Position numbers and translations under genes: made by a program
Assembly (NCBI RefSeq): GCF_022869165.1
Contig: NZ_CP094929.1
Coordinates: 3,286,001 to 3,350,000 of the forward strand
Origin: Sphaerochaeta associata
GTDB taxonomy: Bacteria; Spirochaetota; Spirochaetia; Sphaerochaetales; Sphaerochaetaceae
Direction of reading: 5' to 3'
Length of the DNA: 64,000 bases
Notes under the pieces: generated by a model
What the model saw: the letters and a program-made list of their open reading frames with translations, nothing else
Database searches by the model: none
What the model was told of the DNA's origin: nothing
Part shown: in pieces, positions 1 through 11,256 of the stretch
Layout of the letters: each line of letters starts with the position of its first letter
Position numbering within the stretch: the stretch's first letter is position 1

Positions 1-156
1 AATACGAGCTGCCTCGATCTGGCGGTTTGTAATCCACTTCGGCTCGAGAGCCAACAGGGCAAACTCACCAAAAGCAATCGTAATACCGCGATGTGCAACA
101 CCATCGGTGGTGCCACGCTGCTTCTTTCTATATTTTACTCTCTTTGGACTAAGCAT
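1..156 (-). CDS. rplP: 50S ribosomal protein L16 (partial, C-terminus off window)
   Basis: Large-subunit protein L16, which binds 23S rRNA near the A site. Only the first 52 codons are present; the gene starts with ATG at 154-156 and runs off the left edge. The visible N-terminus ([15 protein letters not shown], then [13 protein letters not shown]) is the conserved L16 start. It follows rpsC with a 6-base gap, the usual S10-operon order, so it should be translated from the same transcript. This short frame is easy to overlook because it is truncated. Confidence 0.93.
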   Translation of the reverse strand, partial: MLSPKRVKYRKKQRGTTDGVAHRGITIAFGEFALLALEPKWITNRQIEAARI

Positions 157-162
157 GGCCTA

Positions 163-870
163 CTAACTCCTTGCCTCAAGGCTTTCGCTCTTGCTGGGCT
201 TTCTTACCAACCCGCCGGCGTCCTCTTTGATTGCACGATCGTAGATCTCACCATTGAATACCCAAACCTTGACACCAATGACACCAAAGGTTGTATTTGC
301 AGTAGTAAAACCATAGTCGATGTCGCTGCGAAGCGTATGAAGAGGAACACGGCCTTCCTTCATCCACTCGGAGCGTGCAATTTCTGCACCACCGATACGA
401 CCGCTGAGCCTGATCTTCACACCCTGAGCTCCACTCTGGATTGCCTTGGAAACAGCAGTCTTCATAGCTCTGCGGAATGAACCGCGGGAGACGAGCTGCT
501 TGGCAACGTTCATGGCGATCAACTGGGCGTCCGCCTCGGGCTTCTTGATCTCCTTGATCTTAATCTGCACCTTCTTGTTGGAAAGCTTCTGCAGACGTGC
601 ACCAAGCTTCTCAACGTTGGCGCCCTTGCTTCCGATAATGATGCCGGGGCGACTGGTGGTGATTACGATCGTGATGCGCTGAGGCTTGCGGATGATTTCC
701 ACATCCGAAATTTCAGCACCCTGAACTTCCGGGCATTCAACCAAAGCCTTTCTCAGCTTCAGATCTTCATGCAGGGTTTCTGCATACTCCCTGGGGTCCA
801 CATACCATTTGGACTTCCAGGTCTTGTTGACTCCAAGACGGAGTCCAATAGGATTAACTTTCTGGCCCAT
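163..870 (-). CDS. rpsC: 30S ribosomal protein S3
   Basis: Small-subunit protein S3 (235 aa), part of the mRNA entry tunnel and helicase activity. It begins MGQKVNPIGLRLG as the family does. It carries a KH-type RNA-binding segment around residues 60-110 (RPGIIIGSKGANVEKLG) and the conserved C-terminal domain with GRIGGAEIARSEW. The ATG at 868-870 abuts the rplV stop, so translation is probably coupled. Length is normal for bacterial S3. Confidence 0.98.
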   Translation of the reverse strand: MGQKVNPIGLRLGVNKTWKSKWYVDPREYAETLHEDLKLRKALVECPEVQGAEISDVEIIRKPQRITIVITTSRPGIIIGSKGANVEKLGARLQKLSNKKVQIKIKEIKKPEADAQLIAMNVAKQLVSRGSFRRAMKTAVSKAIQSGAQGVKIRLSGRIGGAEIARSEWMKEGRVPLHTLRSDIDYGFTTANTTFGVIGVKVWVFNGEIYDRAIKEDAGGLVRKPSKSESLEARS

Positions 871-1245
871 TTATTTCCTCACGCTTGCTTTTTCGTCAAC
901 GACGACGGTAATGTGTGACATCCTCTTAAGCAGAATATCCCGTCTTCCATGGGATCTCGGCCAGACTCTCTTGAGCCTCGGACCCTCGTTAACCTGCAAC
1001 TCCATGATCACAAGATTCTCTTCATCGATCTTCTTGTTCTGATCAAGAGCATTTGCACAAGCGGATTGCAAAACCTTCAGGATCAGGTTTGATCCCTTCT
1101 GGGGCATAGCCTCGAGAATTGCAACAGCCTCCACATAGGACTTATTCCTCACAAGATTGGCGACGGGGCGAACCTTGGAAGGAGATACCATCAGATACTT
1201 TGCAGTTGCTGAGTAACCTTTCTTTTCTTCCATATTAGTACCCAT
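871..1245 (-). CDS. rplV: 50S ribosomal protein L22
   Basis: L22 (124 aa) lines the peptide exit tunnel. It contains the core YLMVSPSKVRPVANLVR and the C-terminal hairpin ending with RRDILLKRMSHITVVV, as expected. The start is taken at ATG 1245. A second in-frame ATG at 1233 (MEEKKGYSA) is possible and would shorten it by 4 residues; an AAGAAGG motif about 12 bases upstream favours 1245. Between rpsS and rpsC in the S10 operon. Confidence 0.96.
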   Translation of the reverse strand: MGTNMEEKKGYSATAKYLMVSPSKVRPVANLVRNKSYVEAVAILEAMPQKGSNLILKVLQSACANALDQNKKIDEENLVIMELQVNEGPRLKRVWPRSHGRRDILLKRMSHITVVVDEKASVRK

Positions 1246-1250
1246 TGCGA

Positions 1251-1523
1251 TTAACCAACCTTCTTGTCGGATGCGTGCCCGCGGAAGATTCTGGTGGGTG
1301 AAAATTCACCGAGCTTGTGCCCTACCAGGTTCTCCGTCACAAATACAGGAATCCAAGTCTTTCCGTTGTACACGGAAATCGTGAATCCCACCATTTCAGG
1401 GATGATCGTTGAACAGCGGGAATAAGTCTTGATCATCTGCTTCTGATTAGTCTTGAGAGACTCCTGAATCCTCTTATACAACTTCTTCTCAATAAAAGGA
1501 CCTTTTTTGATTGATCTAGCCAC
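1251..1523 (-). CDS. rpsS: 30S ribosomal protein S19
   Basis: S19 (90 aa) of the 30S head, contacting S13 and the A-site finger. The sequence starts [10 protein letters not shown] and has the diagnostic [17 protein letters not shown] near the C-terminus. Length is typical. It lies between rplB and rplV with 9- and 5-base gaps, so it is co-transcribed. Confidence 0.98.
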   Translation of the reverse strand: MARSIKKGPFIEKKLYKRIQESLKTNQKQMIKTYSRCSTIIPEMVGFTISVYNGKTWIPVFVTENLVGHKLGEFSPTRIFRGHASDKKVG

Positions 1524-1532
1524 TTTCTACTC

Positions 1533-2357
1533 CTACTTCCGCTTCTTCACAATAAAGGCACCGGAAGGCTTCTTCTTGGAACGAGTCTTGCCACCCTTGG
1601 TCGGCTTACCCCACGGGGTAACAGGGTTGCGTCCAGCTGCAGTCTTACCTTCACCACCACCATGCGGGTGATCAATCGGGTTCATTGCAACACCGCGAAC
1701 CTTTGGCCTTCTTCCGAGATGACGGCTTGCACCGGCCTTTCCGAGGCTGACGTTCATATGGTCTTCATTGCCGAGCTGCCCGAGGGTAGCGTAGCATTCA
1801 CCAAACACCATGCGCATTTCACCGGAGGGGAGGCGGAGGGTGACATAGTCCCCTTCCTTGGCAACAACGGTTGCACCAAGACCGGCAGAACGGACAAGCT
1901 GTCCACCGCGGCCGAGAGTGAGCTCAACGTTGTGAACCATCAACCCGAGGGGCACTTTCTTCAACGGAAGGGCATTGCCGCTCTGGATCGAAGCATCAGG
2001 ACCGGAAACAACAGTGGTTCCTACGGTCAGTCCCTTCGGAGCAATCATGTAGCGCTTCTCGCCGTCGGCATAGAATACCAAGGCAATGTTTGCGCTGCGG
2101 TTCGGATCGTACTCGATAGTCTTGACAGTTCCGGGAATACCGTACTTGTCGCGCTTGAAATCGATGATACGATATGCACGCTTATGGCCACCGCCTCTAC
2201 GGCGAACACTGATGCGCCCGAAGGTATCCCGACCAGCCTTTTTGCTAAGGCCAACGGTCAAGGACTTCTCAGGCTTGCTGGCAGTCAGCTCGCTGAAGAC
2301 CAAAGTGGTCTTCTGGCGAAGGCCGGGAGTATTGGGCTTGTAAGTTTTTAGAGCCAT
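1533..2357 (-). CDS. rplB: 50S ribosomal protein L2
   Basis: L2 (274 aa) is required for subunit association and peptidyl transferase assembly. The start is ATG 2355-2357 ([12 protein letters not shown]); the frame is open 26 codons further upstream, but that part overlaps rplW and does not look like L2. The conserved [17 protein letters not shown] containing the functionally important histidine is present, as is the basic C-terminal tail. S10 operon gene. Confidence 0.98.
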   Translation of the reverse strand: MALKTYKPNTPGLRQKTTLVFSELTASKPEKSLTVGLSKKAGRDTFGRISVRRRGGGHKRAYRIIDFKRDKYGIPGTVKTIEYDPNRSANIALVFYADGEKRYMIAPKGLTVGTTVVSGPDASIQSGNALPLKKVPLGLMVHNVELTLGRGGQLVRSAGLGATVVAKEGDYVTLRLPSGEMRMVFGECYATLGQLGNEDHMNVSLGKAGASRHLGRRPKVRGVAMNPIDHPHGGGEGKTAAGRNPVTPWGKPTKGGKTRSKKKPSGAFIVKKRK

Positions 2358-2371
2358 TTTCCAACTTCTCC

Positions 2372-2674
2372 TTATACGCCTTCGATGGCCTGGATGGATG
2401 CACCCTTGGCCAAGGTTACGACAGCCTTCTTCCAATCACCGGTGTTACCAAGGATGCTGCCACCCTTACCGCGGGAATACTTAGGCTTGCCCTTTACAAT
2501 CATCACGTTGCAATCGGCAACCTCAACTCCAAACAGCTCCTTTACAGCAGCCTTGATCTGGAATTTATTGCTGTCCATGCGGACCTTGAACGTGTACCTT
2601 TTCGTTTCGCCTTCGCGAGCAATGTTTGTCTTCTCGCTCAGAACGGGTTCAATAATAATTTGGTCTGCTCTCAT
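2372..2674 (-). CDS. rplW: 50S ribosomal protein L23
   Basis: L23 (100 aa) sits at the exit of the peptide tunnel and docks trigger factor and SRP. It has the N-terminal core [12 protein letters not shown] and the [13 protein letters not shown] segment. Normal length. 14 bases upstream of rplB and 11 downstream of rplD in the S10 operon. Confidence 0.97.
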   Translation of the reverse strand: MRADQIIIEPVLSEKTNIAREGETKRYTFKVRMDSNKFQIKAAVKELFGVEVADCNVMIVKGKPKYSRGKGGSILGNTGDWKKAVVTLAKGASIQAIEGV

Positions 2675-2685
2675 TTCCGGTCCCC

Positions 2686-3315
2686 TTATTTGTCGCCGTA
2701 GAAATCGTTGAGATTTTTAGCGGCACCTTCCAGAACCAAGAGCTTTCTTCCATACAGCAGTTCCTTGGCGGAAAGCCTGTTGTATGAGAGAACACGCAGG
2801 TAGGGAATGTTCCTCGCAGCGCGGCGTACCATCTCATCGTCGTCCTTCAGAATCAAGATGGTTCTTGACGCATCCTTGACGAAATTCTTGATGATCAGGT
2901 CCAAATCCTTGGTCTTGCCACTATCAATGGAGAAATCCTCAACTACTACGAGGCGGTCCTCCTTGACTCCCAAAGAAAGCAGGCTTTTCATTGCAAGCCT
3001 CTTCATCTTCTTGGGAAGGGTGTAGCTATAATCACGCGGCTTGGGTCCGAAAATCGTACCACCACCAACCCAGACGGGAGACTTCTTGTCACCAGCACGT
3101 GCGTTACCGGTTCCCTTCTGTTTGTATGGTTTTACGTTGCTGTAATGGACCTCAGCGCGGGTCTTCGTGCATGCAGTACCGACGCGGCGGTTTGCAAGCT
3201 CGTTGTTTACGGCATAATAAATGGATCCGTCACTCACTTCTCTGTTGAACACTTGATCATTCAACTCAATGCTTCTGACTTCACTGCCGTCAATTGAAAA
3301 GACTTTCGTTTCCAT
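2686..3315 (-). CDS. rplD: 50S ribosomal protein L4
   Basis: L4 (209 aa) has an extended loop lining the peptide tunnel; in E. coli it also represses its own S10 operon. The loop region ([20 protein letters not shown], about residues 67-86) and the C-terminal [17 protein letters not shown] are clear. An L4 effect on this operon is possible, given the long untranslated leader upstream of tuf, but no E. coli-type S10 leader could be recognised. Confidence 0.97.
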   Translation of the reverse strand: METKVFSIDGSEVRSIELNDQVFNREVSDGSIYYAVNNELANRRVGTACTKTRAEVHYSNVKPYKQKGTGNARAGDKKSPVWVGGGTIFGPKPRDYSYTLPKKMKRLAMKSLLSLGVKEDRLVVVEDFSIDSGKTKDLDLIIKNFVKDASRTILILKDDDEMVRRAARNIPYLRVLSYNRLSAKELLYGRKLLVLEGAAKNLNDFYGDK

Positions 3316-3326
3316 ATATCTCGCCC

Positions 3327-3947
3327 CTACTTCTTAATCGCTTTCTTGACGATGACGACACTCTGGGCGGGGCCAGGGATAGCACCCTTAACCATAAGGA
3401 CCTGCATCTCTTCATCGACACGGACGACTTTCAGGTTCTGAACCGTCATCCTCTCATTACCCATGTGGCCAGCCATTCGGTGACCCTTGAACGTGCGAGC
3501 AGGGGTGGATGACATTGCAGTACCACCGATATCGCGGTGGAACTTGGAACCGTGGGTTGCGCGACCGCCAGAGAAGCCGTGACGCTTCATACCGCCGGCA
3601 TAACCCTTACCTTTCGTAGTCCCGGTGACATCCACAAAAGTGGCGTCCTTGAATATATCCACGCCCAACACCTCGCCGACCGTGAGTTCCTTATCATAAT
3701 CACGGAACTCGATCAAATGCTGCTTCGGCTCACACACATCGGTGAACTGGCCAGCATAAGGCTTGGTGATAGTGCTTTTCTTCTTGTCGACGGAACCCAG
3801 GACGGCAGCACTATATCCGTGCTTTTCGTCAGTACGTTCCCCGACAACAACATTGCCCTCAATTTTTATTACAGTCACTGGTGTGAGCCTGCCTTGCGCA
3901 TCAAACACCTGTGTCATTCCAACTTTTTTGCCGATAAGCCCTAACAT
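3327..3947 (-). CDS. rplC: 50S ribosomal protein L3
   Basis: L3 (206 aa) is an early assembly protein reaching the peptidyl transferase centre. It begins [16 protein letters not shown] and has the conserved [21 protein letters not shown] segment (about residues 118-137), which includes the glutamine/glycine-rich loop region. Second ribosomal gene after rpsJ in the operon. Length is normal. Confidence 0.98.
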   Translation of the reverse strand: MLGLIGKKVGMTQVFDAQGRLTPVTVIKIEGNVVVGERTDEKHGYSAAVLGSVDKKKSTITKPYAGQFTDVCEPKQHLIEFRDYDKELTVGEVLGVDIFKDATFVDVTGTTKGKGYAGGMKRHGFSGGRATHGSKFHRDIGGTAMSSTPARTFKGHRMAGHMGNERMTVQNLKVVRVDEEMQVLMVKGAIPGPAQSVVIVKKAIKK

Positions 3948-3964
3948 CTCTTACCTCAACTCTC

Positions 3965-4273
3965 TTACTGTTTAATCTCTACATCCACACCGGCAGGGAG
4001 CTCAAGCTTCATGAGGGCATCCATGACTTTTGATGTAGGATCCAATATGTCAATCAACCTTTTGTGGGTTCTCATCTCGAACTGTTCGCGAGATTTTTTA
4101 TTGACAAAGGGCGATCTCAGGACAGTGTACTTGTTAATACGAGTCGGGAGAGGAACAGGACCTGACACCGTGGCACCAGCCCTGACGACAGTTTCAACGA
4201 TTGCTTTTGAGCTCTGTTCAACCAGCTCAATATCAAAGCCTCTCAACCTTACTCGAATTCTTTCTTTAGCCAT
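3965..4273 (-). CDS. rpsJ: 30S ribosomal protein S10
   Basis: S10 (102 aa), a 30S head protein also used as NusE in antitermination. It contains the signature [30 protein letters not shown] segment (read in part, residues about 39-68). It lies 64 bases downstream of tuf and starts the ribosomal part of the tuf-S10 operon, an order seen in other spirochaetes. Confidence 0.98.
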   Translation of the reverse strand: MAKERIRVRLRGFDIELVEQSSKAIVETVVRAGATVSGPVPLPTRINKYTVLRSPFVNKKSREQFEMRTHKRLIDILDPTSKVMDALMKLELPAGVDVEIKQ

Positions 4274-4337
4274 ATTTCCTCCAAAAAACGGGCCTTGCCA
4301 TCATCAGCCGATGATGGCAAGACATTCGTCAATGAAC

Positions 4338-5528
4338 TCAGTCGATAATCTCGGTTACTTGACCGGAAGCAACAGTCCTACCACCTTCACGAATAGCGAA
4401 GCGGAGACCCTTGTCCATAGCGATCGGGTGAATCAGTTCAACGATAATCTCAGTGTGGTCACCAGGCAGTACCATCTGCTTGCCTTCGGGCAGGTTTACG
4501 GTACCGGTGATGTCAGTGGTGCGGAAATAGAACTGCGGGCGATAGCCGCCGAAGAACGGAGAGTGACGTCCGCCTTCGTCCTTGCTCAACACGTATACGG
4601 TACCGGTGAACTTGGCGTGGGGCTGGATGGACTTGGGCTTTGCCAGAACCTGGCCGCGAACAACGTCCTTCTTGTCAACGCCGCGAAGCAGCAAACCAAC
4701 GTTATCACCAGCCTGACCTTCGTCGAGCAGCTTGTTGAACATCTCAACGCCGGTTACGACGGTGTCACGGGTTTCCTTGATACCGACGATGGAAGCGGGA
4801 TCGTTCACCTTGATGATACCGCGTTCGATACGACCGGTAACAACGGTACCACGACCGGAGATGGAGAAAATGTCCTCAATCGGCATCAGGAAGGGCTGGT
4901 CTACAGCGCGCTCCGGAAGCGGAATGTAGGTGTCCATTGCTTCGAGCAGGTCGTCGAGGCACTTGGTTGCTTCAGGATTGTCCGGCTGGGTCATGGCTTC
5001 GTAAGCGCTGCCGCGGATGACAGGAGCGTTGTCGCCATCGAATCCCTGTGCACGAAGCAGATCGCGCATCTCTTCCTCGACAAGGTCGATCAATTCAGGA
5101 TCGTCAACCTGGTCGCACTTGTTGATGAATACAACGAGGCAGGGTACACCAACCTGGCGAGCGAGCAGGATGTGCTCCTTGGTCTGAGCCATTGCACCGT
5201 CAGTTGCTGCAACGACGATGATGGCGCCGTCCATCTGCGCAGCACCGGTGATCATGTTCTTGATGTAGTCAGCGTGACCCGGGCAGTCAACGTGAGCATA
5301 GTGCCTGTTGGTGGACTGATACTCAACGTGTCTGGTGTTAATGGTAATACCACGCTCTTTTTCTTCAGGGGCGTTGTCAATCGCATCGTAACCAAGGGCC
5401 TTATCGCCGAACAGCTTAGCGCAATGCATGGTGATAGCAGCGGTAAGGGTAGTCTTACCATGGTCGACGTGACCGATGGTTCCTACGTTTACGTGTGGCT
5501 TGTTCCTCTGAAATTTCTCTTTTGCCAT
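4338..5528 (-). CDS. tuf: Elongation factor Tu
   Basis: EF-Tu (396 aa), the GTPase that delivers aminoacyl-tRNA to the ribosome. The start is the second of two adjacent ATGs (5526-5528), 5 bases after AAGGAGG, giving [19 protein letters not shown]. The G1 loop GHVDHGKT is at residues 19-26; DCPGH (G3) and NKCD (G4) follow, and the C-terminus [16 protein letters not shown] is typical. It is the first gene after a strong promoter and a leader of roughly 275 nt. tuf at the head of the S10 operon is the arrangement of Treponema and Borrelia. Confidence 0.99.
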   Translation of the reverse strand: MAKEKFQRNKPHVNVGTIGHVDHGKTTLTAAITMHCAKLFGDKALGYDAIDNAPEEKERGITINTRHVEYQSTNRHYAHVDCPGHADYIKNMITGAAQMDGAIIVVAATDGAMAQTKEHILLARQVGVPCLVVFINKCDQVDDPELIDLVEEEMRDLLRAQGFDGDNAPVIRGSAYEAMTQPDNPEATKCLDDLLEAMDTYIPLPERAVDQPFLMPIEDIFSISGRGTVVTGRIERGIIKVNDPASIVGIKETRDTVVTGVEMFNKLLDEGQAGDNVGLLLRGVDKKDVVRGQVLAKPKSIQPHAKFTGTVYVLSKDEGGRHSPFFGGYRPQFYFRTTDITGTVNLPEGKQMVLPGDHTEIIVELIHPIAMDKGLRFAIREGGRTVASGQVTEIID

Positions 5529-5806
5529 CATTTCCTCCTTGTGACGTTCCATTGACTGTCACAAAAAATAATTAATATGTGCTCATAAAGGCCCAAAGCC
5601 TTTACCATTCCGCTTGAGACAAACTAATTACTTGGAAACAAAACATAAGAGGATTCCAGAGGTCCTCAGGCCTGGAGAATCCATCCTGACGACATAGTAT
5701 AAGTTTTAAAAAAAACTTCTTACTGACTGAAACCACCTTATCATTGCTTCTGCAATAATCGGTTTGGCTCTTCATAGCACCGCATAGGCATAGCTATACG
5801 GACACC
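5529..5806 (-). promoter_or_regulatory. Long untranslated leader of the tuf-S10 operon
   Basis: About 275 nt separate the predicted start point (near 5806) from the tuf ATG and contain no gene. Imperfect stems are visible, for example GGATTCCAG at 5651-5659 facing CTGGAGAATCC at 5672-5682, and a weak AAGTTTT/AAAACTT pair near 5702-5719. No known riboswitch class was recognised. A leader this long before the most highly expressed operon may carry growth-rate or ribosomal-protein control. Confidence 0.5.
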
Positions 5807-5812
5807 TTAAGC

Positions 5813-5841
5813 ACTATATGCGAAAGCTGTTTTTATGTCAA
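5813..5841 (-). promoter_or_regulatory. Promoter of the tuf-S10 operon
   Basis: Reading the minus strand, TTGACA (5836-5841), a 17-base spacer and TATAGT (5813-5818) make a near-consensus vegetative promoter. It lies just downstream of the terminator that ends the rpoBC-rpsLG operon, as expected for the start of the next transcription unit. Confidence 0.8.
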
Positions 5842-5869
5842 GCAATACTCTTTAATTATATACAGATAC

Positions 5870-5902
5870 AAAAAAAACCGGCTTTTCTTTTGAAAAAGCC
5901 GG
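5870..5902 (-). terminator. Rho-independent terminator after rpsG
   Basis: On the minus strand CCGGCTTTT, a short loop and AAAAGCCGG are followed by eight Ts (5870-5877). It separates the rpsG end from the tuf-S10 promoter. The flanking plus-strand T run (5904-5910) would let it work in both directions. Confidence 0.85.
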
Positions 5903-5920
5903 ATTTTTTTATGTACAGGA

Positions 5921-6394
<474 letters not shown>

Positions 6395-6409
6395 CTATCT
6401 CCTCCCTTA

Positions 6410-6784
6410 TCAAGCCTTGGGTCTCTTCGCACCATACTTGGAGCGACTTCTCTTCCGATCTGCAACACCGAGGGTATCCTTGGCACCGCGAACAATGTGA
6501 TAGCGGACACCGGGAAGGTCCTTGACCCTTCCTCCACGCAGAAGAACAACAGAGTGCTCCTGCAGGTTGTGGCCGATACCGGGGATGTACGCGGTAACTT
6601 CAATACCGTTGGAGAGGCGCACACGTGCGACCTTTCTCAGAGCAGAGTTCGGCTTCCTCGGGGTGACGGTCATGACCCTGGTGCAAACACCACGCTTCTG
6701 GGGACAACCTTCAAGGGCTGGGGACTTGGTCTTGTTGCGGACGCTCGTCCTCCCCTTTCTGATCAGCTGATTAATAGTAGGCAT
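6410..6784 (-). CDS. rpsL: 30S ribosomal protein S12
   Basis: S12 (124 aa) controls decoding accuracy at the A site. The start is ATG 6782-6784 ([12 protein letters not shown]), preceded by AAGGGAG. The streptomycin-sensitivity region [17 protein letters not shown] and the [13 protein letters not shown] loop, including the aspartate that is methylthiolated in many bacteria, are present. It lies 176 bases downstream of rpoC. Confidence 0.98.
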   Translation of the reverse strand: MPTINQLIRKGRTSVRNKTKSPALEGCPQKRGVCTRVMTVTPRKPNSALRKVARVRLSNGIEVTAYIPGIGHNLQEHSVVLLRGGRVKDLPGVRYHIVRGAKDTLGVADRKRSRSKYGAKRPKA

Positions 6785-6960
6785 CTTGTAGACACACTCC
6801 CTTTTCTTTCTTTGATCCACCGCCTCTCACAAAAGCGGGGATCTGTGCCGCCCCTACGGGCAGCACCTCGTATGTAAAATCCGTACCCAGCATGGACACA
6901 ATGGTGTGGTTTTTTACACGAACCTTCCCAGGCTTCAGGATACGCCGACAGGCGCATCCA
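6785..6960 (-). other. rpoC-rpsL intergenic segment with a hairpin
   Basis: This 176-base spacer has no clear gene. On the minus strand GTGCTGCCC and GGGGCGGCAC (6845-6866) form a strong stem with a GTA loop and no following T run, so it looks like a processing or stabilising structure rather than a terminator. One frame stays open across it (ending at 6771, inside rpsL) and reads as a basic peptide, but no start with a ribosome site is evident. Confidence 0.4.
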
Positions 6961-9900
6961 TCATTCCTCGTCAGAATCGTCCACATCCACGGTATCACCT
7001 ACGGATTTCATGTCTGCCAAATCTTCGACGTCGAAATCATCGTCATCAATCATCTCTTGGCGCCTGGATTCCTTGACCGCATCAACTTTCTGCTGCAGTG
7101 CGAGCAACTCCTCGTCCTTGAGTTTTACGTCCCGGTACTTCTTCATGCCGGTTCCGGCAGGAATAAGGTGGCCGATGATGACGTTCTCTTTCAGACCGCG
7201 CAACTCATCTTTACTACCAGCAATTGCTGCGTTTGTCAAGACCTTGGTCGTCTCCTGGAAGGAGGCTGCACTGATGAAGGAGTCGATGCTCAAGGACGCA
7301 CGAGTGATACCGAGCAGCAACGGCCGTGCAACAGCAGGCTCACCGCCTTCGGTAATTACCCGATCATTTTCCTCGAAGAACCGATACTTATCCACCTGCT
7401 GCCCATGAATCAGGTTGGTGTCACCGACATGGACAACCTCGACCTTGCGGAGCATCTGTCTGACGATAACACCAAGGTGCTTGTCGTTGATCTGAACGCC
7501 CTGCATTCGATAGACCTCCTGAACCTCGTCCACCAGGAAGGACTGCAATGCATTCTCCCCAAGGATGTCCAGAATGTCGTGCGGATCTACAGAACCGTCA
7601 CACAGCGCCTCGGCGGCTTCCACCGAGTCTCCATCGCGCACCAGAAGGTTTCGTCCCATCGGTACCATGTGCTTGTACTCATGCCCGTAGGGATCGGTAA
7701 CCACGATGGTTCGTTTGCCCTTGACGATCGAAGCAAAACTGACCAAGCCGGCGACCTGGGCAAGAATTGCAGCATTGCGGGGCCTTCGAGCCTCGAAGAG
7801 CTCGCCGACACGGGGGAGACCACCGGTGATATCCTTGGTCTTGATACCTTCCTTCAGCAACTTGGCCAAAATGGTACCCTTGAAGACCTTGGTGTTGTCC
7901 TTGATCTGCAGATACGAACCGCCTGGCAGCAGGTATGCTGCGAGCACATCGCCCTTTCCATGCTCTGCACTCGTAATCTCGATGCGGGGCTGGAGGGACT
8001 CCAAGCTGTGTTCGGTAATCTTCTTCTCGATATTACCGGTTTCTTCGTTCACTTCCTCGATCAAGGTGGTTCCCAGCTTGATATCGACGAAGTTGACGTA
8101 ACCGCCTACTTCTGCCAATACGGGCTCACTGAACGGGTCGAAGGAGACAATGGGAGTCTTCGCATCCACAAACCTGCCGCTCTCAACCAAGAGCTCGGAA
8201 CCTGTCTTGACGACCTGGCTGGTTGAGTGACCGACAAGGTAGACCTTCGAATCCACTACCTTCACAGAGCCGTTCTCTTCACTGGTCACTTCCTTGCCCT
8301 TCTTGAGGTACAACGGAGTTCCCTTCGCTACAATCGAGCCATCCTCAACCAATAACTTGTCGTAACTGCCCTCATCAATGACAGCATTGACACGGAAGTA
8401 TTCAATATGGCCCTTACGGGTGAACACATTGACCGAATCGCTCTCACGAACAACCCTGGTTCCGGTGATGTTGCCGATAAGTACAGGATAGTTGAAGGTA
8501 AGCTTGTTCTCTTCGGCGCTCGTCGAGGCAGTACCACCAACGTGGAACGTACGCATCGTAAGCTGGGTACCCGGCTGCCCGATTGACTGGGCGGCTATGA
8601 TGCCGACTGCTTCACCGATGACTACGGGCCGGTTGGTAGCAAGGTTGCGGCCATAGCACTTACGGCATACACCATGCTTTGCTTCACAGGTAAGCACAGT
8701 CTTCAGCAGCACTTTCTCGATACCGGCTTCTTCGACCTTAAGTGCAGTAGCCTCGTCGATTTCAACGTTTGCATGTGCAATGACCTGTCTGGAGAAGGGA
8801 TGCAATACATCCTCGACGGGACAGCGTCCGACGATGCGTTCGGAGAGCGATTCAACGATTTCATCGCCATCCTTGAGGGCCCCTCTCCAAATACCGTTGA
8901 TCGTGTGGCAGTCATCCTCATTGATGACGACATCCTGGCTGATGTCAACCAGACGGCGGGTAAGGTACCCTGCCTCTGCGGTCTTGAGTGCGGTATCGGA
9001 CAGACCCTTACGGGCACCGTTGGTGGAGATGAAGAACTCGATGATCGAAAGACCTTCCTTGAAGTTCGACTTGATGGGGAACTCGATGACGTCGCCGGAC
9101 GGCTTTGCCATCAAACCACGCATACCACCAAGCTGCCTGATCTGGGTCTTCGATCCTCGGGCACCGGAGTCAGCCATGAGGAACAGCGGGTTGAAGCCGT
9201 TCTGGCTTACTCGCAACTCGCTCATCAAGGCATCGGTAAGCTGGTCATTGGTCTGGGTCCAGACCTCGATGACCCTGTTGTACCGTTCTTCCTGGGTGAT
9301 ATGCCCCTGACGATACTGCTCGAGGATTCTCTGCTGCTCGTTGTTCGCCTTGCTGACAAGCTCCTGTTTTGCAACAGGAACAATCATGTCCGACAGGCCG
9401 ATGGTAGCACCAAAAAGCGTTGCATACTTATAACCGACATCCTTGATGGAGTCGAGCATCTCAACGGCGATGGAGTTGTCATTTGCCTTCAAGGTGTCGC
9501 CGATCAAAGCCTTCAGTTCCTTGTCGCCAAGAGTTGCGTTCTGGAACGGAACACTCTTGGGAAGGACGGCATTGAAAAGAATTCGACCGGGAGTGGTCTC
9601 AATCTTGGTACCATTCTCAAGTTTATATCGAATCTTTGCATTATACGAGAGCAGACCACTGTCAAGTGCCATCTCCAACTCACCGATGTTGTCAAAGTAC
9701 TTGCCTTCACCGGCGGCACCCTTCATGTCACGGGTCAGGTAGTTGATACCGAGGACCATGTCCTGTGAAGGATATACAATCGGCTTGCCGTTGGCAGGGT
9801 CGAGCAGGTTGGTAACGCTGAGCATCAGCGTCCAGCATTCCAGCTGGGCGGCATGCGTCAACGGTACGTGGACTGCCATCTGGTCTCCGTCGAAGTCAGC

Positions 9901-11241
9901 GTTGTAGGCATGACATACCAATGGATGCAACTTGATTGCCTTTCCATCGACGAGAACGGGATCGAAAGCCTGGATACCGAGTCGGTGAAGCGTAGGTGCA
10001 CGGTTGAGCAGCACCGGATGCTCCTTGACTACTTCATCAAGAATGGACCATACAGCATCAGTCTCTTCCTCAACCAGGCTCTTTGCCTTCTTGATGTTGT
10101 AGACCACGCCATCCTGCACAAGCTTCTTCATGATGAAAGGCTTGTACAACTCAAGGGCCATCTTCGAGGGAAGACCGCACTGATGCATCCTGAGCTCGGG
10201 ACCGACGACGATAACCGAACGACCGGAGTAATCGACGCGCTTTCCAAGCAAGTTCTGTCGGAAACGCCCCTGTTTGCCTTTCAGCATGTCGGAGAGACTC
10301 TTCAAGGGCCTGTTGCTCGCACCCTTGACCACACGCTTGCGCTTCGAGTTGTCAAAAAGGGCATCCACCGCTTCCTGAAGCATTCGCTTCTCGTTGCGGA
10401 TGATGATGTCCGGGGCATTGAGCTTGACCAAACGGTCAAGACGATTGTTTCGGTTGATCACACGACGATACAGGTCATTGAGATCGCTGGTGGCAAACCT
10501 GCCGCCATCGAGCTGGACCATGGGTCGGAGATCGGGGGGAATGACAGGAATGACGGTGAGAATCATCCACTCAGGGCGGTTGCCGCTGTCGCGGAAGTTC
10601 TCACACACCTCGATGCGCTTGAGCAGGCGCTTGTCGGCCTTGTCGCCCTTGAGGCGCATCTGCTCGCGAAGTTCGCGGGAGAGCTCCTCGAGGTCGAGAT
10701 TGACCAGGAGCTTGCGCACCGCTTCAGCACCCATGCCCGCCTCAAACGAGTCGCCGTATTGCTCGCGTGCCTGCCAATACTCTTCCTCGGAAAGCAACTG
10801 CTTGCCCTTCAGGTTGGTATCCCCTGCATTGATCACTACATATTTCTCATAGTAAAGAATGCTCTGCAGGGAGTTGCGTGTAATATCGAGCAGCATGCTC
10901 ATGCGGCTGGGAACCGAACGATAGTACCAGATGTGGGAAACGGGGGCCGCCAGGGTGATGTGACCCATGCGTTCACGGCGTACCTTTGTATTGGTCACCT
11001 CAACACCACAGCGGTCACAAATCACACCCTTGTAACGGATCGACTTGAATTTGCCGCAGTAGCACTCCCACTCCTTGGTGGTACCGAAAATCTTCTCGCA
11101 GAAGAGACCATCGCGCTCCGGACGGAGGGTGCGGTAGTTGATCGTCTCCGGCTTCTTCACCTCGCCGTAGGACCAATCCTTGATCTGCTCCGGCGAAGCC
11201 AGCTTTATCATGATGCTATCGAAATCTTGAATTTCTTTCAT
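6961..11241 (-). CDS. rpoC: DNA-directed RNA polymerase subunit beta'
   Basis: RNA polymerase beta' subunit (1426 aa), which carries the catalytic magnesium. The zinc ribbon cysteines are C60, C62, C75 and C78, and the active-site NADFDGD is at residues 447-453. The switch/bridge region and the second zinc site ([13 protein letters not shown]) follow. The tail is strongly acidic ([10 protein letters not shown]...VDDSDEE). It is 15 bases downstream of rpoB. Confidence 0.99.
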   Translation of the reverse strand: MKEIQDFDSIMIKLASPEQIKDWSYGEVKKPETINYRTLRPERDGLFCEKIFGTTKEWECYCGKFKSIRYKGVICDRCGVEVTNTKVRRERMGHITLAAPVSHIWYYRSVPSRMSMLLDITRNSLQSILYYEKYVVINAGDTNLKGKQLLSEEEYWQAREQYGDSFEAGMGAEAVRKLLVNLDLEELSRELREQMRLKGDKADKRLLKRIEVCENFRDSGNRPEWMILTVIPVIPPDLRPMVQLDGGRFATSDLNDLYRRVINRNNRLDRLVKLNAPDIIIRNEKRMLQEAVDALFDNSKRKRVVKGASNRPLKSLSDMLKGKQGRFRQNLLGKRVDYSGRSVIVVGPELRMHQCGLPSKMALELYKPFIMKKLVQDGVVYNIKKAKSLVEEETDAVWSILDEVVKEHPVLLNRAPTLHRLGIQAFDPVLVDGKAIKLHPLVCHAYNADFDGDQMAVHVPLTHAAQLECWTLMLSVTNLLDPANGKPIVYPSQDMVLGINYLTRDMKGAAGEGKYFDNIGELEMALDSGLLSYNAKIRYKLENGTKIETTPGRILFNAVLPKSVPFQNATLGDKELKALIGDTLKANDNSIAVEMLDSIKDVGYKYATLFGATIGLSDMIVPVAKQELVSKANNEQQRILEQYRQGHITQEERYNRVIEVWTQTNDQLTDALMSELRVSQNGFNPLFLMADSGARGSKTQIRQLGGMRGLMAKPSGDVIEFPIKSNFKEGLSIIEFFISTNGARKGLSDTALKTAEAGYLTRRLVDISQDVVINEDDCHTINGIWRGALKDGDEIVESLSERIVGRCPVEDVLHPFSRQVIAHANVEIDEATALKVEEAGIEKVLLKTVLTCEAKHGVCRKCYGRNLATNRPVVIGEAVGIIAAQSIGQPGTQLTMRTFHVGGTASTSAEENKLTFNYPVLIGNITGTRVVRESDSVNVFTRKGHIEYFRVNAVIDEGSYDKLLVEDGSIVAKGTPLYLKKGKEVTSEENGSVKVVDSKVYLVGHSTSQVVKTGSELLVESGRFVDAKTPIVSFDPFSEPVLAEVGGYVNFVDIKLGTTLIEEVNEETGNIEKKITEHSLESLQPRIEITSAEHGKGDVLAAYLLPGGSYLQIKDNTKVFKGTILAKLLKEGIKTKDITGGLPRVGELFEARRPRNAAILAQVAGLVSFASIVKGKRTIVVTDPYGHEYKHMVPMGRNLLVRDGDSVEAAEALCDGSVDPHDILDILGENALQSFLVDEVQEVYRMQGVQINDKHLGVIVRQMLRKVEVVHVGDTNLIHGQQVDKYRFFEENDRVITEGGEPAVARPLLLGITRASLSIDSFISAASFQETTKVLTNAAIAGSKDELRGLKENVIIGHLIPAGTGMKKYRDVKLKDEELLALQQKVDAVKESRRQEMIDDDDFDVEDLADMKSVGDTVDVDDSDEE

Positions 11242-11256
11242 CCGTACTTCTCCTGG

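Noticed and set aside
4011-5555. Long plus-strand open frame opposite tuf
   Set aside because: It mirrors the codon structure of tuf on the other strand, has no family features and overlaps an essential gene completely.
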